Below are positions 8,582 through 17,147 of a DNA stretch of 41,216 bases, in pieces (the first letter of the stretch is position 1; the number at the start of each line of letters is the position of its first letter). The stretch comes from Bacteroidales bacterium (GTDB lineage: Bacteria; Bacteroidota; Bacteroidia; Bacteroidales; Bacteroidaceae): NCBI GenBank assembly GCA_004554665.1, contig SFKY01000021.1, forward strand, positions 1 to 41,216, given 5' to 3'. The notes under the pieces are model-generated. The model searched no databases and was not told where the DNA came from. It saw nothing but the letters and a program-made list of their open reading frames with translations. Position numbers and translations under genes: made by a program.

Positions 8582-9607
8582 TTATCGTTGTACACGACCG
8601 GAAGCGTCGCCGCCGGCCAGATTTTCCACTTCTTCCTTACTTACCAGATTGAAATCACCGGGGATAGTATGCTTCAGTGCCGAGGCTGCCACCGCAAACT
8701 CCAACGCCTTTGCCTGATCTCCGCCGTAGGTAATGAGGCCATGAATCAGACCGCCAGAGAAAGAGTCTCCTCCACCTACCCTATCGATGATCGGCAAGAT
8801 ATCGTAATGCTTGCTCTGATAGAACTGCTTGCCGTCATAGCTCAACGCTTTCCAACCATTGTGCGAGGCCGAGAGGCTCTCACGAAGAGTGCTGACCACA
8901 TACTTGAAACCGAAAGTCTCCATCATACCCTTGAAGATGCCATAATAGCCCTCTGCGGCTGTCTCGCCTTTCTCGACATTGGCTTCCGGCTCAAATCCCA
9001 GACACAGTTTGGCGTCTTCCTCGTTACCGATACATACATCCACATACTGCATCAGCGGCTTCATCACCTGCTGCGCCTTCTCCGGTGTCCACAGTTTTTT
9101 ACGGAAATTGAGGTCACAGCTCACCGTTACTCCATGCCGCTTGGCAGCCTCGCAGGCCAAGCGTGTGAGCACAGCGGCCTTGTCACTGATGGCAGGCGTG
9201 ATACCGCTCCAGTGGAACCAGTCTGCACCTTCGAAGATAGCATCAAAATCGAAATCAGAGGGGGCGGCCTCGGCCATAGAACTGCCAGCCCGATCGTAAA
9301 TCACTTTGGAAGGGCGCATGCTGGCACCGCTTTCCAGATAGTATATGCCAAGACGGTTACCGCCACGTGCCACATACTCACAATTGACCCCATACTTGCG
9401 CAACGCATTAAGAGCGCATTGTCCTATTTCATGGTCAGGTAATTTGGTTACGAAGTATGCCGAATGCCCATAGTTGGCGCAACTTACAGCCACGTTGGCT
9501 TCACCACCTCCGTAAACTACATCAAAGCTTTCACATTGGACAAACCTCTTTTGTCCCGGTGAAGAGAGGCGAAGCATGATTTCGCCCATAGTCACTATTT
9601 TAGCCAT
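8582..9607 (-). CDS. kdgK: 2-dehydro-3-deoxygluconate kinase (PfkB family)
   Basis: The 341-residue PfkB/ribokinase-type protein phosphorylates 2-keto-3-deoxygluconate to KDPG, which eda then cleaves. Seen: N-terminal MGEIMLRLS, the substrate-binding VYGGGEANVAVS (about 32-43), SCDLNFRKKLW, CIGNEEDA, and the C-terminal PfkB signature RVGGGDSFSGG with its catalytic Asp. The frame is open further upstream to 9724, but those residues are not conserved-looking and cross the promoter; ATG at 9607 lies 40 bases after a -7 box. It is first in the minus-strand operon and divergent from a LacI-type regulator, the usual arrangement for a sugar-acid operon and its regulator. Confidence 0.94.
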   Translation of the reverse strand: MAKIVTMGEIMLRLSSPGQKRFVQCESFDVVYGGGEANVAVSCANYGHSAYFVTKLPDHEIGQCALNALRKYGVNCEYVARGGNRLGIYYLESGASMRPSKVIYDRAGSSMAEAAPSDFDFDAIFEGADWFHWSGITPAISDKAAVLTRLACEAAKRHGVTVSCDLNFRKKLWTPEKAQQVMKPLMQYVDVCIGNEEDAKLCLGFEPEANVEKGETAAEGYYGIFKGMMETFGFKYVVSTLRESLSASHNGWKALSYDGKQFYQSKHYDILPIIDRVGGGDSFSGGLIHGLITYGGDQAKALEFAVAASALKHTIPGDFNLVSKEEVENLAGGDASGRVQR

Positions 9608-9647
9608 GTAAACCTTTAAATAGATTATTATTATAATGTTCGTCAGA

Positions 9648-9655
9648 CAAAAGTA
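9648..9655 (-). promoter_or_regulatory. Promoter -7 element for kdgK
   Basis: TACTTTTG on the minus strand matches TAnnTTTG. At 20 bases upstream stands TTTT, one base off the TTTG element. The 173-base gap between kdgK and the divergent regulator gene holds both promoters and should hold the regulator's operator, which I could not identify. Confidence 0.6.
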
Positions 9656-9750
9656 ATCATTATTTCCATAACTCGAAAATAAATTGAAGAAAAATGTCAC
9701 TGCCGAGTGAAATAATGTTGGCACTTTTCCCCTTTCACATAATTTATTGT

Positions 9751-9758
9751 TAATTTTG
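9751..9758 (+). promoter_or_regulatory. Promoter -7 element for the LacI-type regulator
   Basis: TAATTTTG matches TAnnTTTG and lies 22 bases before the ATG at 9781. No TTTG is seen at normal spacing. Confidence 0.55.
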
Positions 9759-9780
9759 CATACGTCTTTATAATATTGTT

Positions 9781-10845
9781 ATGACAGAGAAAATCAGAAT
9801 AAAAGATATTGCCGAAAGAGCCGGAACCTCTGTCGGAACGGTCGACAGGGTGCTGCATGGTCGTCCCAATGTCTCCCCCGGTGCCCGGGAAAAGATTGAA
9901 CGCGCGCTCAAGGAGATGAACTACCACCCCAACATGTACGCGAGCGCATTGGCCAGCAACAGATCGTACACGTTTGCCCTGCTCATGCCCCGCTATGAGT
10001 CAGAGGCATACTGGCAGGAGATAGAAACAGGAGCTGTCAAGGCATGCGAGGCCCGACGCGACTTCCATATCGGCCTCGAAATCATCTACTACGACAGGTT
10101 TGTCAACGGCTCTTTCGTACAGCAGAGCCGCCACTGTCTTGACATCAAGCCCGACGGTGTCATCATTGTGCCAGCCGACCTGGAGACGACACAACCCTTC
10201 ACCGAGCGGCTGCATGCCTTGGAGGTGCCGTTTGTATTGCTCGACTCCAACATCCCCGACCTCAAGCCCCTTGCCTTTTTCGGACAAGACTCTTTTTGCA
10301 GCGGTTTTTTCGCCGCCAAGATGCTGATGCTCATCGCAGGGCAGGAAACGGCCGTCATGCTGATGCGATTGGTGCGAGACGGACGTGTGGTCAGCAGGCA
10401 GCAGGAGAACCGCGAGGTGGGTTTCAAAAACTATATGGAGAAGCACTTTCCGCATATACGTATCGTAGAGTTGAACATGCCAACCGCCGGAACTACAGCC
10501 GATTACGAACCGTTGATGGATGAATTCTTCAAGCAGCATCCGGAAATTCACCACTGTATCACTTTCAACTCCAAAGCCCATATTGTAGGCGACTATCTCT
10601 TGCGCAAGAAGCGGAAAGACGTGAAGATTATGGGATACGACATGGTGAACAAAAACGCGCTCTGCCTGCGCGAGGGAAGCATTTCGTTTCTGATAGCCCA
10701 ACATGCGTATGTTCAGGGGTACGCATGTATGGAGGCACTCTTCAACGCCATCGTGATGAAGCAAGAGATTACCCCTGTCAACTACATGCCGATAGAACTG
10801 ATCACCCGTGAGAATATGGATTTCTACCGACGTACATTATATTAA
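9781..10845 (+). CDS. LacI-family transcriptional regulator
   Basis: The 354-residue protein starts with a LacI helix-turn-helix (IRIKDIAERAGTSVGTVDRV, then LHGRPNVSPGAREKIERAL with the hinge NYHPNMYASALASN). The rest is a periplasmic-binding-protein-like effector domain (TFALLMPRYESEAYW onward) as in regulators that bind sugars. It is divergent from kdgK-eda and overlaps the following antiporter gene by one base (TAATG), so it is probably autoregulated together with that gene. The likely ligand is 2-keto-3-deoxygluconate or a related hexuronate intermediate; this is inferred from position only. Confidence 0.9.
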   Translation: MTEKIRIKDIAERAGTSVGTVDRVLHGRPNVSPGAREKIERALKEMNYHPNMYASALASNRSYTFALLMPRYESEAYWQEIETGAVKACEARRDFHIGLEIIYYDRFVNGSFVQQSRHCLDIKPDGVIIVPADLETTQPFTERLHALEVPFVLLDSNIPDLKPLAFFGQDSFCSGFFAAKMLMLIAGQETAVMLMRLVRDGRVVSRQQENREVGFKNYMEKHFPHIRIVELNMPTAGTTADYEPLMDEFFKQHPEIHHCITFNSKAHIVGDYLLRKKRKDVKIMGYDMVNKNALCLREGSISFLIAQHAYVQGYACMEALFNAIVMKQEITPVNYMPIELITRENMDFYRRTLY

Positions 10846-12134
10846 TGATAGGTATGAGCAACCGCAAAGGACTTTTGGCGCTGTCGCCACTCTTCGTATT
10901 CATATTTTTCTACCTGATACTCTCCCTCATTGCAGGCGACTTCTACAAGGTACCCATCACCGTGGCCTTCATGGTGGCCAGCATCTACGCCGTAGCCATC
11001 TCGGCGACAATGCCCCTGCAGCGACGTATCGACACCTTCAGCCGCGGCGCAGGTGCCGACCGTCTGTTGCTGATGCTGTGGATCTATGTGCTGGCAGGTG
11101 CTTTTGCCGCATCGGCCAAGGAGATGGGCAGCATCGACGCGACCGTCAATCTGGCACTGACGGCCTTGCCTTCCGACCTGCTGCTTCCCGGCCTGTTTGT
11201 GGCAGCCTGCTTCATCTCGGTGTCCATCGGCACCAGCGTAGGCACGGTGGTGGCTCTTGTGCCCATTGCCGTGGGAATCGCCCAGAGCACTCATACCAGC
11301 ATCCCGCTTATGGCTGCGGTCATCGTGGGCGGTGCCTATTTCGGAGACAACCTCTCGTTCATCTCCGACACTACCGTTGTAGCGACCCAGACGCAAGGAT
11401 GTAAGATGAGCGACAAGTTTAAGGTCAACTCGCAGATTGTGGCTCCGGCAGCCATCATCGTCCTTGTCATCTATGCCCTGATGGGACTGTCCCTGCAGGC
11501 ACCTCCGCAGGTACCCGACGTACAGTGGACCAAGGTGATACCCTACATTGCCGTGCTCGTCATAGCCCTGATGGGCATGAACGTGATGGCTGTGCTCACC
11601 ATTGGCATAGCTCTTTGCGGCATCATCGGCATGGCCGACGGCACCTATGGCCTCTACGACTGGTTCGGCGCTATGGGCAAGGGTATTGTAGGCATGGGCG
11701 AACTGGTCATCATTGCCATGTTGGCCGGAGGCATGCTGGAGATGATTCGGGAAAACGGCGGCATAGACTATCTCATAGAGAAGCTTACCGCCCACGTACA
11801 TACCAAACGGGGCGCCGAACTCTCTATCGCAGCACTGGTAAGCCTGGTCAATGTCTGCACAGCCAACAACACGGTGGCCATACTCACCGTGGGCGGCATC
11901 GCCAAGAAGATAGGCGACCGCTTCGGCGTGGACAAGCGCAAGGCTGCCTCTATCCTCGACACCTTCTCTTGTACCGTACAGGGGCTTATCCCCTACGGCG
12001 TGCAGATGCTATTGGCCGCCGGACTGGCGGGAGTGAGTCCGATAGAGATACTCCCCTACCTTTATTATCCTATGACTATCGGCGTTGCCGCCCTGCTCTG
12101 CATCTTGTTCAGGTACCCAAAGAAATATAGCTGA
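10845..12134 (+). CDS. NhaC-type Na+/H+ antiporter family protein
   Basis: The 429-residue protein is an inner-membrane carrier with about 10-12 membrane segments. The signature stretch GGAYFGDNLSFISDTT followed by QGCKMSDKFKVN is typical of the NhaC superfamily; a second broken-helix segment CTANNTVAILTVGGIAKK lies in the C-terminal half. It could be a Na+/H+ antiporter or a Na+- or H+-coupled organic-acid exchanger. Its place between a sugar-acid regulator and divergent KDG genes makes transport of an organic acid worth considering. The start may also be the second Met codon at 10854. It overlaps both neighbours by one base. Confidence 0.87.
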   Translation: MIGMSNRKGLLALSPLFVFIFFYLILSLIAGDFYKVPITVAFMVASIYAVAISATMPLQRRIDTFSRGAGADRLLLMLWIYVLAGAFAASAKEMGSIDATVNLALTALPSDLLLPGLFVAACFISVSIGTSVGTVVALVPIAVGIAQSTHTSIPLMAAVIVGGAYFGDNLSFISDTTVVATQTQGCKMSDKFKVNSQIVAPAAIIVLVIYALMGLSLQAPPQVPDVQWTKVIPYIAVLVIALMGMNVMAVLTIGIALCGIIGMADGTYGLYDWFGAMGKGIVGMGELVIIAMLAGGMLEMIRENGGIDYLIEKLTAHVHTKRGAELSIAALVSLVNVCTANNTVAILTVGGIAKKIGDRFGVDKRKAASILDTFSCTVQGLIPYGVQMLLAAGLAGVSPIEILPYLYYPMTIGVAALLCILFRYPKKYS

Positions 12135-12931
12135 TGGACATCGTCAAACGCAACTTCTTCAAACTGCTCCGGTCGGGTGCCCTCAACGAGTTTGACACCC
12201 TCGAACCCATGTCGCCCTACAAGTGGCGACGGCTGATGGGCATCGCACAGGCACAGCGCGTGGGCGACATAGCCCTGCGCGGACTGCGTAATCACCAGTA
12301 CGACAAGGGGATAGAACTGCCACGCGATGTGCTCAACCTGCAGATCGACACCCCCGCTGTTGCAGCCGCTGCCGATACGACTCTCTCCAACAAGATGCTC
12401 AACCGCCGTCTCGACCGCATACGCAAAGGCGAACCCCACGTCATCGACGCTTCGATGGACACGCTGTATCTGCTCAATCTCCTGGTCGATGGCACCGTAG
12501 GCATACTGACCAGAGGTATCTCCATCGGACACGCCATCTCGCTGGGCCGGTATTTGCGTACCAAGGGCGACAAGGTGGACTTTGTCAAACTGGAACGCTG
12601 GCTCCACACCCTGCACCTGCAGCGGATGGCCCAGCTGCAAGGCAGCGTACTCATCAGCGTACTCGATTTTGAGCAAGACGAGGTGCCCTTCGTACAACAG
12701 GTGGAACCGCAAGCTTTCAGCCTCACCATGCGCTCACTCGACCATGCCCCCTCTGAAACCGATGGAGAGATGCACTTCTGGCAGGCCGAGAACGGCATGG
12801 TACACAACAACTCCACGGCACTGCGCCAGAATCTGCACCGCACGCTCCGCTTCTTCCGTTATGCACCGGCCGAAACCATCGCCCACTTCTTCTCGCGGTT
12901 TGCCCATTCGCTCTCCGAGCTCGAAGAATAA
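12134..12931 (+). CDS. Conserved hypothetical protein
   Basis: I do not recognise a characterised family for this 265-residue protein. It has no signal peptide and no membrane segment. The first part is helical and basic (RNFFKLLRSGALNEFD, then MSPYKWRRLMGIAQAQRVGD), slightly reminiscent of the N-terminal part of some nucleotidyltransferase-like Bacteroidetes proteins, but no catalytic motif is visible. Its start overlaps the antiporter stop (TGATG), so it is the last gene of the regulator-antiporter unit. The 190 bases after it carry only the promoter of the next gene. Confidence 0.75.
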   Translation: MDIVKRNFFKLLRSGALNEFDTLEPMSPYKWRRLMGIAQAQRVGDIALRGLRNHQYDKGIELPRDVLNLQIDTPAVAAAADTTLSNKMLNRRLDRIRKGEPHVIDASMDTLYLLNLLVDGTVGILTRGISIGHAISLGRYLRTKGDKVDFVKLERWLHTLHLQRMAQLQGSVLISVLDFEQDEVPFVQQVEPQAFSLTMRSLDHAPSETDGEMHFWQAENGMVHNNSTALRQNLHRTLRFFRYAPAETIAHFFSRFAHSLSELEE

Positions 12932-13085
12932 GCGACCCAACGACTACAGAGGCAACACATATACAACACTTTATCTGTTGTTGTCTTGGCTGTCTCATTT
13001 GACGTTTTTTTCATAAGATGGATGCTAAATGTATCTGTCGGGCAGTCATCAATGCCCCATAGAATTAAAAAAAAATGTTATTTAT

Positions 13086-13116
13086 TTTGCATTGCGCCCG
13101 ACAAGCAGTAACTTTG
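13086..13116 (+). promoter_or_regulatory. Promoter of the lysozyme gene
   Basis: TTTG at 13086-13089, a 19-base spacer, and TAACTTTG at 13109-13116 make a full Bacteroidetes promoter. The -7 box ends only five bases before the ATG at 13122, so the mRNA would have a very short or absent leader, or the true start is elsewhere. Confidence 0.7.
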
Positions 13117-13121
13117 CAGCC

Positions 13122-13808
13122 ATGAATCGCATTATCATCACACTATATACCCTCATCCTCGCCGCGGCCGTACATGCCCAGACCGAGTGTGAGGACTCAT
13201 GCAGCCATATCCACGGTATCGACCTCAGCCATTATCAGGGCAATGTGTTCTGGGAAGCCATAGGAGAAAACGCCAAGATGGCCTACGTCTACCTGAAGGC
13301 GACCGAGGGCGGCGACAACATTGACGACAAGTACAGAAGAAACATAGACTTGGCACACCAGAACGGGCTCAAGGTAGGCTCTTACCATTTCTACCGCGCC
13401 CGTATTCCCCAAGAGATCCAGCTCCGCAACTTCATGGCACAGTGCAGGCCCGAAGACCAAGACCTGATACCGATGATAGACATAGAGACACGCAGCGGAC
13501 TGTCGCAAGAAGAGTTCAGGGACTCTGTCTTCAAGTTTCTCAAGCTCGTGGAAAAGGCCTACCGCCAAAAGCCGCTGATCTACACGGGTGCCAACTTCTA
13601 CGATCACAACTTCCAACATCTGCTTGACGACTACAAGATCATGATAGCCCAATACACCAAGCGCGAACCTGTGCTCCAAGACGGCCGCGACATCACGCTC
13701 TGGCAGTACACGGCCAAGGGGCGTATCAACGGCATCAACGGACATGTGGACAAGAGCCGTTTCATGGGCGACCACCGGTTGCGGGAGATCAGATTCAGAC
13801 ACCGATAA
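13122..13808 (+). CDS. Secreted GH25 lysozyme (muramidase)
   Basis: The 228-residue protein has an N-terminal signal peptide (MNRIIITLYTLILAAAVHAQ, cleavage likely after HA) and one GH25 barrel. Key parts seen: HGIDLSHYQG with the first catalytic-site Asp, MAYVYLKATEGG, VGSYHFYR, the conserved MIDIE motif with the acid Asp/Glu, and LWQYTAKGRI near the C-terminus. GH25 enzymes cut the MurNAc-GlcNAc bond of peptidoglycan. No cell-wall-binding repeat follows, so it is a single-domain exported enzyme for remodelling the cell's own wall or attacking others. The frame is open upstream to 13029; the ATG at 13122 is chosen because it starts the signal peptide. Confidence 0.92.
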   Translation: MNRIIITLYTLILAAAVHAQTECEDSCSHIHGIDLSHYQGNVFWEAIGENAKMAYVYLKATEGGDNIDDKYRRNIDLAHQNGLKVGSYHFYRARIPQEIQLRNFMAQCRPEDQDLIPMIDIETRSGLSQEEFRDSVFKFLKLVEKAYRQKPLIYTGANFYDHNFQHLLDDYKIMIAQYTKREPVLQDGRDITLWQYTAKGRINGINGHVDKSRFMGDHRLREIRFRHR

Positions 13809-13835
13809 ACAGACTTTAAAAACATACAAAGCATT

Positions 13836-14966
13836 ATGGCAATCATCAAATGTCCCGAGTGCGGGCACGCTGTAAGCGACAAAGCACCCGTCTGCCCCTC
13901 CTGCGGCGTGGAAATAGCAGGAAAGATTATCCGATGCCCACAGTGCGGCCAGTTATATTTTACCCATCAGACTGCCTGTCCGGCCTGCAACCATCCCACA
14001 ACGCCAGCAACGGCTGGACCAATGGTAACACCGACCACACAGGGTGCCACGCCGGCGCCTGTCACCCCCACCCCGACACCCGAACCCCCGCGCAAGAAAA
14101 ACCTTGGCCTCATCGTGGCCTCTGTCATCATAGTCCTTGCCATCGTATGTGGCGTGGCAGCCTATTTCTACATCAACGCCCACAACGGCAAAGAAAACGA
14201 TGCCTACGAGTATGCACTCACCAGCAAAGACCCGGCTGTGCTGCAGAGCTATCTCGACACTTACAACTCTGCCCCCCAAGCCCACCGCGACTCCATAGAG
14301 GTGCACCTGGCGCAGCTCAATGCGGCCGAGGCCGAATGGACCGATGCCCTGGTCAGCGGCACACGCACCGCCATCGCTGCCTATATGAGCAAGTATCCGG
14401 GCAGCGCCCATGAGCAGGAGGCGATACGGCGTATCGATTCGCTCGACTGGCAGACGGCCTTGGCCGAAGATACGGAAGCCTCGTACCAGTCGTACATAGA
14501 CAACCACGCCAACGGGGAGCACATAGACGAGGCCAACGACGCCATGCGGGCCAGCAAGGCCAAGAACGTGCAGCCCGACGAGCGCGCCGCCATCACCACC
14601 CTGTTCAGACACTTCTTCCAAAGCATCAACACCCGCAACGAAGACGGCCTCGGCAGTACCGTGGCCTCCTTCCTCACCTCGTTTCTCGGCAAGACCGATG
14701 CCACCAAGGGCGATGTCATCACCTTCATGCACCGCATCTACAAGGACGATATCACCTCGATGCTCTGGTCGATGGGCGACGACATACTGATAGACAAGCG
14801 CGAAGTGGGCATCGACGAGTACGAATACACCGTCCAGTTCTCCGCCACGCAAGACATAGACCGCTCCGATGCCTCCAAGGAGAAGCATGCACGCTACCAA
14901 ATCAAGGCTACCGTGGGGCCGGACGGCAAGATTTCGGCCTTCAACATGACTAAGATTCTGGAGTAA
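13836..14966 (+). CDS. Zinc-ribbon, single-pass membrane protein
   Basis: This 376-residue protein starts with two zinc ribbons: CPECGH with CPSCG, then CPQCGQ with CPACN (four CxxC pairs in the first 50 residues). A Pro/Thr linker (about 55-90) leads to one membrane helix (NLGLIVASVIIVLAIVCGVAA, about 93-115). The remaining 260 residues are probably outside the membrane: Ala-rich helical repeats with DTYNSAPQ and SKYPGS like short TPR-type repeats, then a small alpha+beta domain. Zinc-ribbon plus membrane anchor proteins of this sort are common in Bacteroidales, mostly without known function. It follows the lysozyme gene by 27 bases and is closed by a clear terminator, so the two form one unit. 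Confidence 0.85.
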   Translation: MAIIKCPECGHAVSDKAPVCPSCGVEIAGKIIRCPQCGQLYFTHQTACPACNHPTTPATAGPMVTPTTQGATPAPVTPTPTPEPPRKKNLGLIVASVIIVLAIVCGVAAYFYINAHNGKENDAYEYALTSKDPAVLQSYLDTYNSAPQAHRDSIEVHLAQLNAAEAEWTDALVSGTRTAIAAYMSKYPGSAHEQEAIRRIDSLDWQTALAEDTEASYQSYIDNHANGEHIDEANDAMRASKAKNVQPDERAAITTLFRHFFQSINTRNEDGLGSTVASFLTSFLGKTDATKGDVITFMHRIYKDDITSMLWSMGDDILIDKREVGIDEYEYTVQFSATQDIDRSDASKEKHARYQIKATVGPDGKISAFNMTKILE

Positions 14967-14987
14967 CCTCACTCCATGAAACCCTAT

Positions 14988-15032
14988 AAGGGGGCTTGCC
15001 AGTCACCGTCAGGTGTACCGGCAAGCCCCCTT
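14988..15032 (+). terminator. Rho-independent terminator
   Basis: Arms 14988-15000 and 15020-15032 are exact reverse complements of 13 bp, G/C-rich, followed by GTTTTT. The loop contains a second small stem (CACC/GGTG around GTCA). It ends the lysozyme/zinc-ribbon unit. Confidence 0.9.
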
Positions 15033-15069
15033 GTTTTTCTGACCTCGCCACTTGAAAACAGCACGCCCG

Positions 15070-15097
15070 CAGCCAGCGAGCCCTGAATGGGCGACAT
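15070..15097. repeat. Interspersed repeat shared with 20252-20279
   Basis: CAGCCA, three variable bases, then AGCCCTGAATGGGCGACAT occur here and at 20252-20279. The core holds GCCC/GGGC complementary parts. It is one piece of the extragenic palindrome family that fills the 20.1-20.8 kb gap. Confidence 0.8.
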
Positions 15098-15145
15098 GAA
15101 ATGCCACAACAGCCTCCATTGTCTGTGCCCGATGCGGCATCTGAT

Positions 15146-15233
15146 GACCGTACTCCAGCTGCCGTACGACCGTACTCCAACTGCAGTACGACCGTACACC
15201 AACTGCAGTACGCTCGTATGGCAGTTGCGATAC
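15146..15233. repeat. 22-bp tandem repeat, four units
   Basis: Units run 15146-15167, 15168-15189, 15190-15211 and a diverged 15212-15233. The second unit contains GTACTCCAACTGCAGTAC, whose GTACT/AGTAC ends are inverted. The rest of 15033-15339 has no credible gene, and the only open frames are low-complexity translations of the repeat. Confidence 0.9.
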
Positions 15234-15339
15234 GCCCCCCAAACGTGGCCGACACCCCCTGAAAACGAGCCACAAGAAAAAGGCGAGACCCACCATCGGA
15301 TCCCGCCCAAGTTTATAACCTATTATATAAACGTATGTC

Positions 15340-16317
15340 TTACAAATCCCAGCCCACTGCAGAGGCACCGAGAACGGCAGCTGAAGAACCGTCGAGTGCG
15401 CTGACGAGGAACTTGGCCTTACCCTTGTAGATATTGAGCACATGCTCATTGTAGCCCTTGAGGATAGGTTTCATGATGAGGTCGCCGGCCTTGGTCAAGC
15501 CACCGAAGAAGATGAATGCCTCGGGAGAAGAGAAAGCGGCAAAGTTGGCGCAAGCCTCACCGAGGAGCTCACCTGTGAAGTCGAAAATCTCCTTAGCCAT
15601 CTCGTCACCCTTGCCTGCTGCGATAGCCACGTCGAGCGATGTGATATCCTCAGGGTTGAGTTCGCGGAGCAAGGAAGCGTCTTCGCGGGTAGCCAGAAAC
15701 TCGCGTGCGGTACGAGCCACACCCGTAGCCGAGCAGTATGCCTCCAGACAGCCCTTACGGCCACATCCGCAGGCACGGCCATTCGACGGACGCACCACTA
15801 CGTGACCCAACTCGCCGGCGAAACCGTCGCTGCCATAGAGCAGCTGACCGTTGACCACGATACCGGAACCCACGCCAGTACCCAGGGTGATCACGATAAA
15901 GTTTTTCATACCACGTGCCACGCCGTAGGTCATCTCGCCGATAGCGGCAGCATTGGCGTCGTTGGTCAGCGCTACAGGGATGCCCAATGCTTTAGAGAAG
16001 AGGTCTGCCAATGGCACAACGCCGTCGTGACCCCACTTGAGGTTAGGAGCAAACTCTATGGTGCCGTTGTAGTAGTTGCCGTTGGGTGCTCCGATACCCA
16101 TCGCCTTGATCTTGTCGATGCCACCCACCTGATCGATGATGACCTGCAGGGCTTCTACCGATGCAGCTACGTAGTCATCCACATTCTCATAGATTTGTGT
16201 CTTGATGGCAGTGGTAGCCTTGATTTCGCCACGGCTGTCAACGATTCCAAATACCGAGTTTGTACCGCCAAGGTCAAGACCTATTACATACGGCTTCAAT
16301 TCATTCTGTGCGTCCAT
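15340..16317 (-). CDS. glk: ROK-family glucokinase
   Basis: The 325-residue protein is a ROK sugar kinase, most likely glucokinase, making glucose 6-phosphate in the cytoplasm. Seen: ATP phosphate loop GLDLGGTNSVFG (about 13-24), catalytic LTNDANAAAIGE, LGTGVGSGIVVNG, the ROK Glu/His region GFAGELGHVVV, and the zinc site CGCGRKGCLEAYC. Length is standard. It stands alone on the minus strand with its own promoter, and no sugar operon surrounds it. Another ROK hexose kinase specificity (mannose, N-acetylmannosamine) cannot be ruled out from sequence alone. Confidence 0.92.
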   Translation of the reverse strand: MDAQNELKPYVIGLDLGGTNSVFGIVDSRGEIKATTAIKTQIYENVDDYVAASVEALQVIIDQVGGIDKIKAMGIGAPNGNYYNGTIEFAPNLKWGHDGVVPLADLFSKALGIPVALTNDANAAAIGEMTYGVARGMKNFIVITLGTGVGSGIVVNGQLLYGSDGFAGELGHVVVRPSNGRACGCGRKGCLEAYCSATGVARTAREFLATREDASLLRELNPEDITSLDVAIAAGKGDEMAKEIFDFTGELLGEACANFAAFSSPEAFIFFGGLTKAGDLIMKPILKGYNEHVLNIYKGKAKFLVSALDGSSAAVLGASAVGWDL

Positions 16318-16359
16318 ATCGTTAAAATTTAATTTTTAGTTATAGATTCATAATATTGA

Positions 16360-16391
16360 CAAAGGTAACGAAAAAACTAATATCCGACAAA
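16360..16391 (-). promoter_or_regulatory. Promoter of the ROK glucokinase gene
   Basis: On the minus strand: TTTG (16391-16388), 20-base spacer, TACCTTTG (16367-16360), 42 bases before the ATG at 16317. Confidence 0.75.
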
Positions 16392-16462
16392 CATTAAGCG
16401 GAAAAATTTATGCCCATAGTACATTTTTTCTATCTGTGGTTTCCTGTTTCAAGTTAATTTTG

Positions 16463-16470
16463 TAAATTTG
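16463..16470 (+). promoter_or_regulatory. Promoter -7 element for the LysE-family gene
   Basis: TAAATTTG matches the -7 consensus and ends eight bases before the ATG at 16479. A second match, TAATTTTG at 16455-16462, directly precedes it. Neither has TTTG at normal spacing. Confidence 0.5.
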
Positions 16471-16478
16471 CAGACGAT

Positions 16479-17147
16479 ATGGCTTTTCCATTTCAGATAG
16501 ATATCCTTGCGCTGATACTGAAGGGTGTGCTCATCGGCATCATCGCGTCCGCTCCTATGGGACCGGTAGGCGTGCTGTGCATACAGCGCACCCTGAACAA
16601 AGGGCGCTGGTACGGATTTGTCACCGGCATCGGTGCTGCCGTGAGCGATATCATCTATGCGCTGCTGTCGGGTCTGGGCATGAGTTTTGTCATGGACCTC
16701 ATCACCAATCCCACCAACAAGTTTTGGCTGCAGATTATCGGAAGCATCATCTTGCTGGTTTTCGGCATCTGCTGTTTCCGCGCCAATCCCACCCGCAAGA
16801 TGCACCGCAGCGGCAACAAGAAGGGGTCTCTGCTTCACAATGGCATCACCGCGTTTTTTGTCACATTCTCCAATCCCCTCATCATCTTTCTGTTCATCGG
16901 TACCTTCGCCCAGTTTGCCTTTGTCGTGCCCAACCATCCCATCGAGATGACCTTGGGCTATATGAGCATTGTGGTGGGTGCGCTGCTGTGGTGGTTTGGA
17001 CTGACATGGCTCATCGACAAGATCAAGGAAAAGTTTGACACCAACGGCATCCTTATTATCAATAAGGTGATAGGCAGCCTGGTCATCTTCTTCTCGCTGC
17101 TGATGCTGATTGGCACCACATTCAATCTTTACACTTTCAGTTACTAA
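16479..17147 (+). CDS. LysE/RhtB-family exporter
   Basis: The 222-residue membrane protein has about six helices. The N-terminal signature GVLIGIIASAPMGPVGVLCIQRTLNKGRW (split here as GVLIGIIASAPMGPVG then VLCIQRTLNKGR) and VTGIGAAVSDIIYA are characteristic of LysE-type amino-acid or metabolite exporters. TFSNPLIIFLFIGTF is the second conserved broken helix. Substrate is unknown. The next gene overlaps its stop by one base (TAATG), so they form an operon that probably continues through rfbD and prfC. Confidence 0.88.
   Translation: MAFPFQIDILALILKGVLIGIIASAPMGPVGVLCIQRTLNKGRWYGFVTGIGAAVSDIIYALLSGLGMSFVMDLITNPTNKFWLQIIGSIILLVFGICCFRANPTRKMHRSGNKKGSLLHNGITAFFVTFSNPLIIFLFIGTFAQFAFVVPNHPIEMTLGYMSIVVGALLWWFGLTWLIDKIKEKFDTNGILIINKVIGSLVIFFSLLMLIGTTFNLYTFSY

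Noticed and set aside
15146..15233. CRISPR array
   Set aside because: Units are 22 bp, directly adjacent with no spacers, and no cas genes are near.
14950..15449. Overlapping minus-strand frames of about 105-145 codons
   Set aside because: They read through the 22-bp tandem repeat and the terminator in several frames at once, so openness comes from the repeat.
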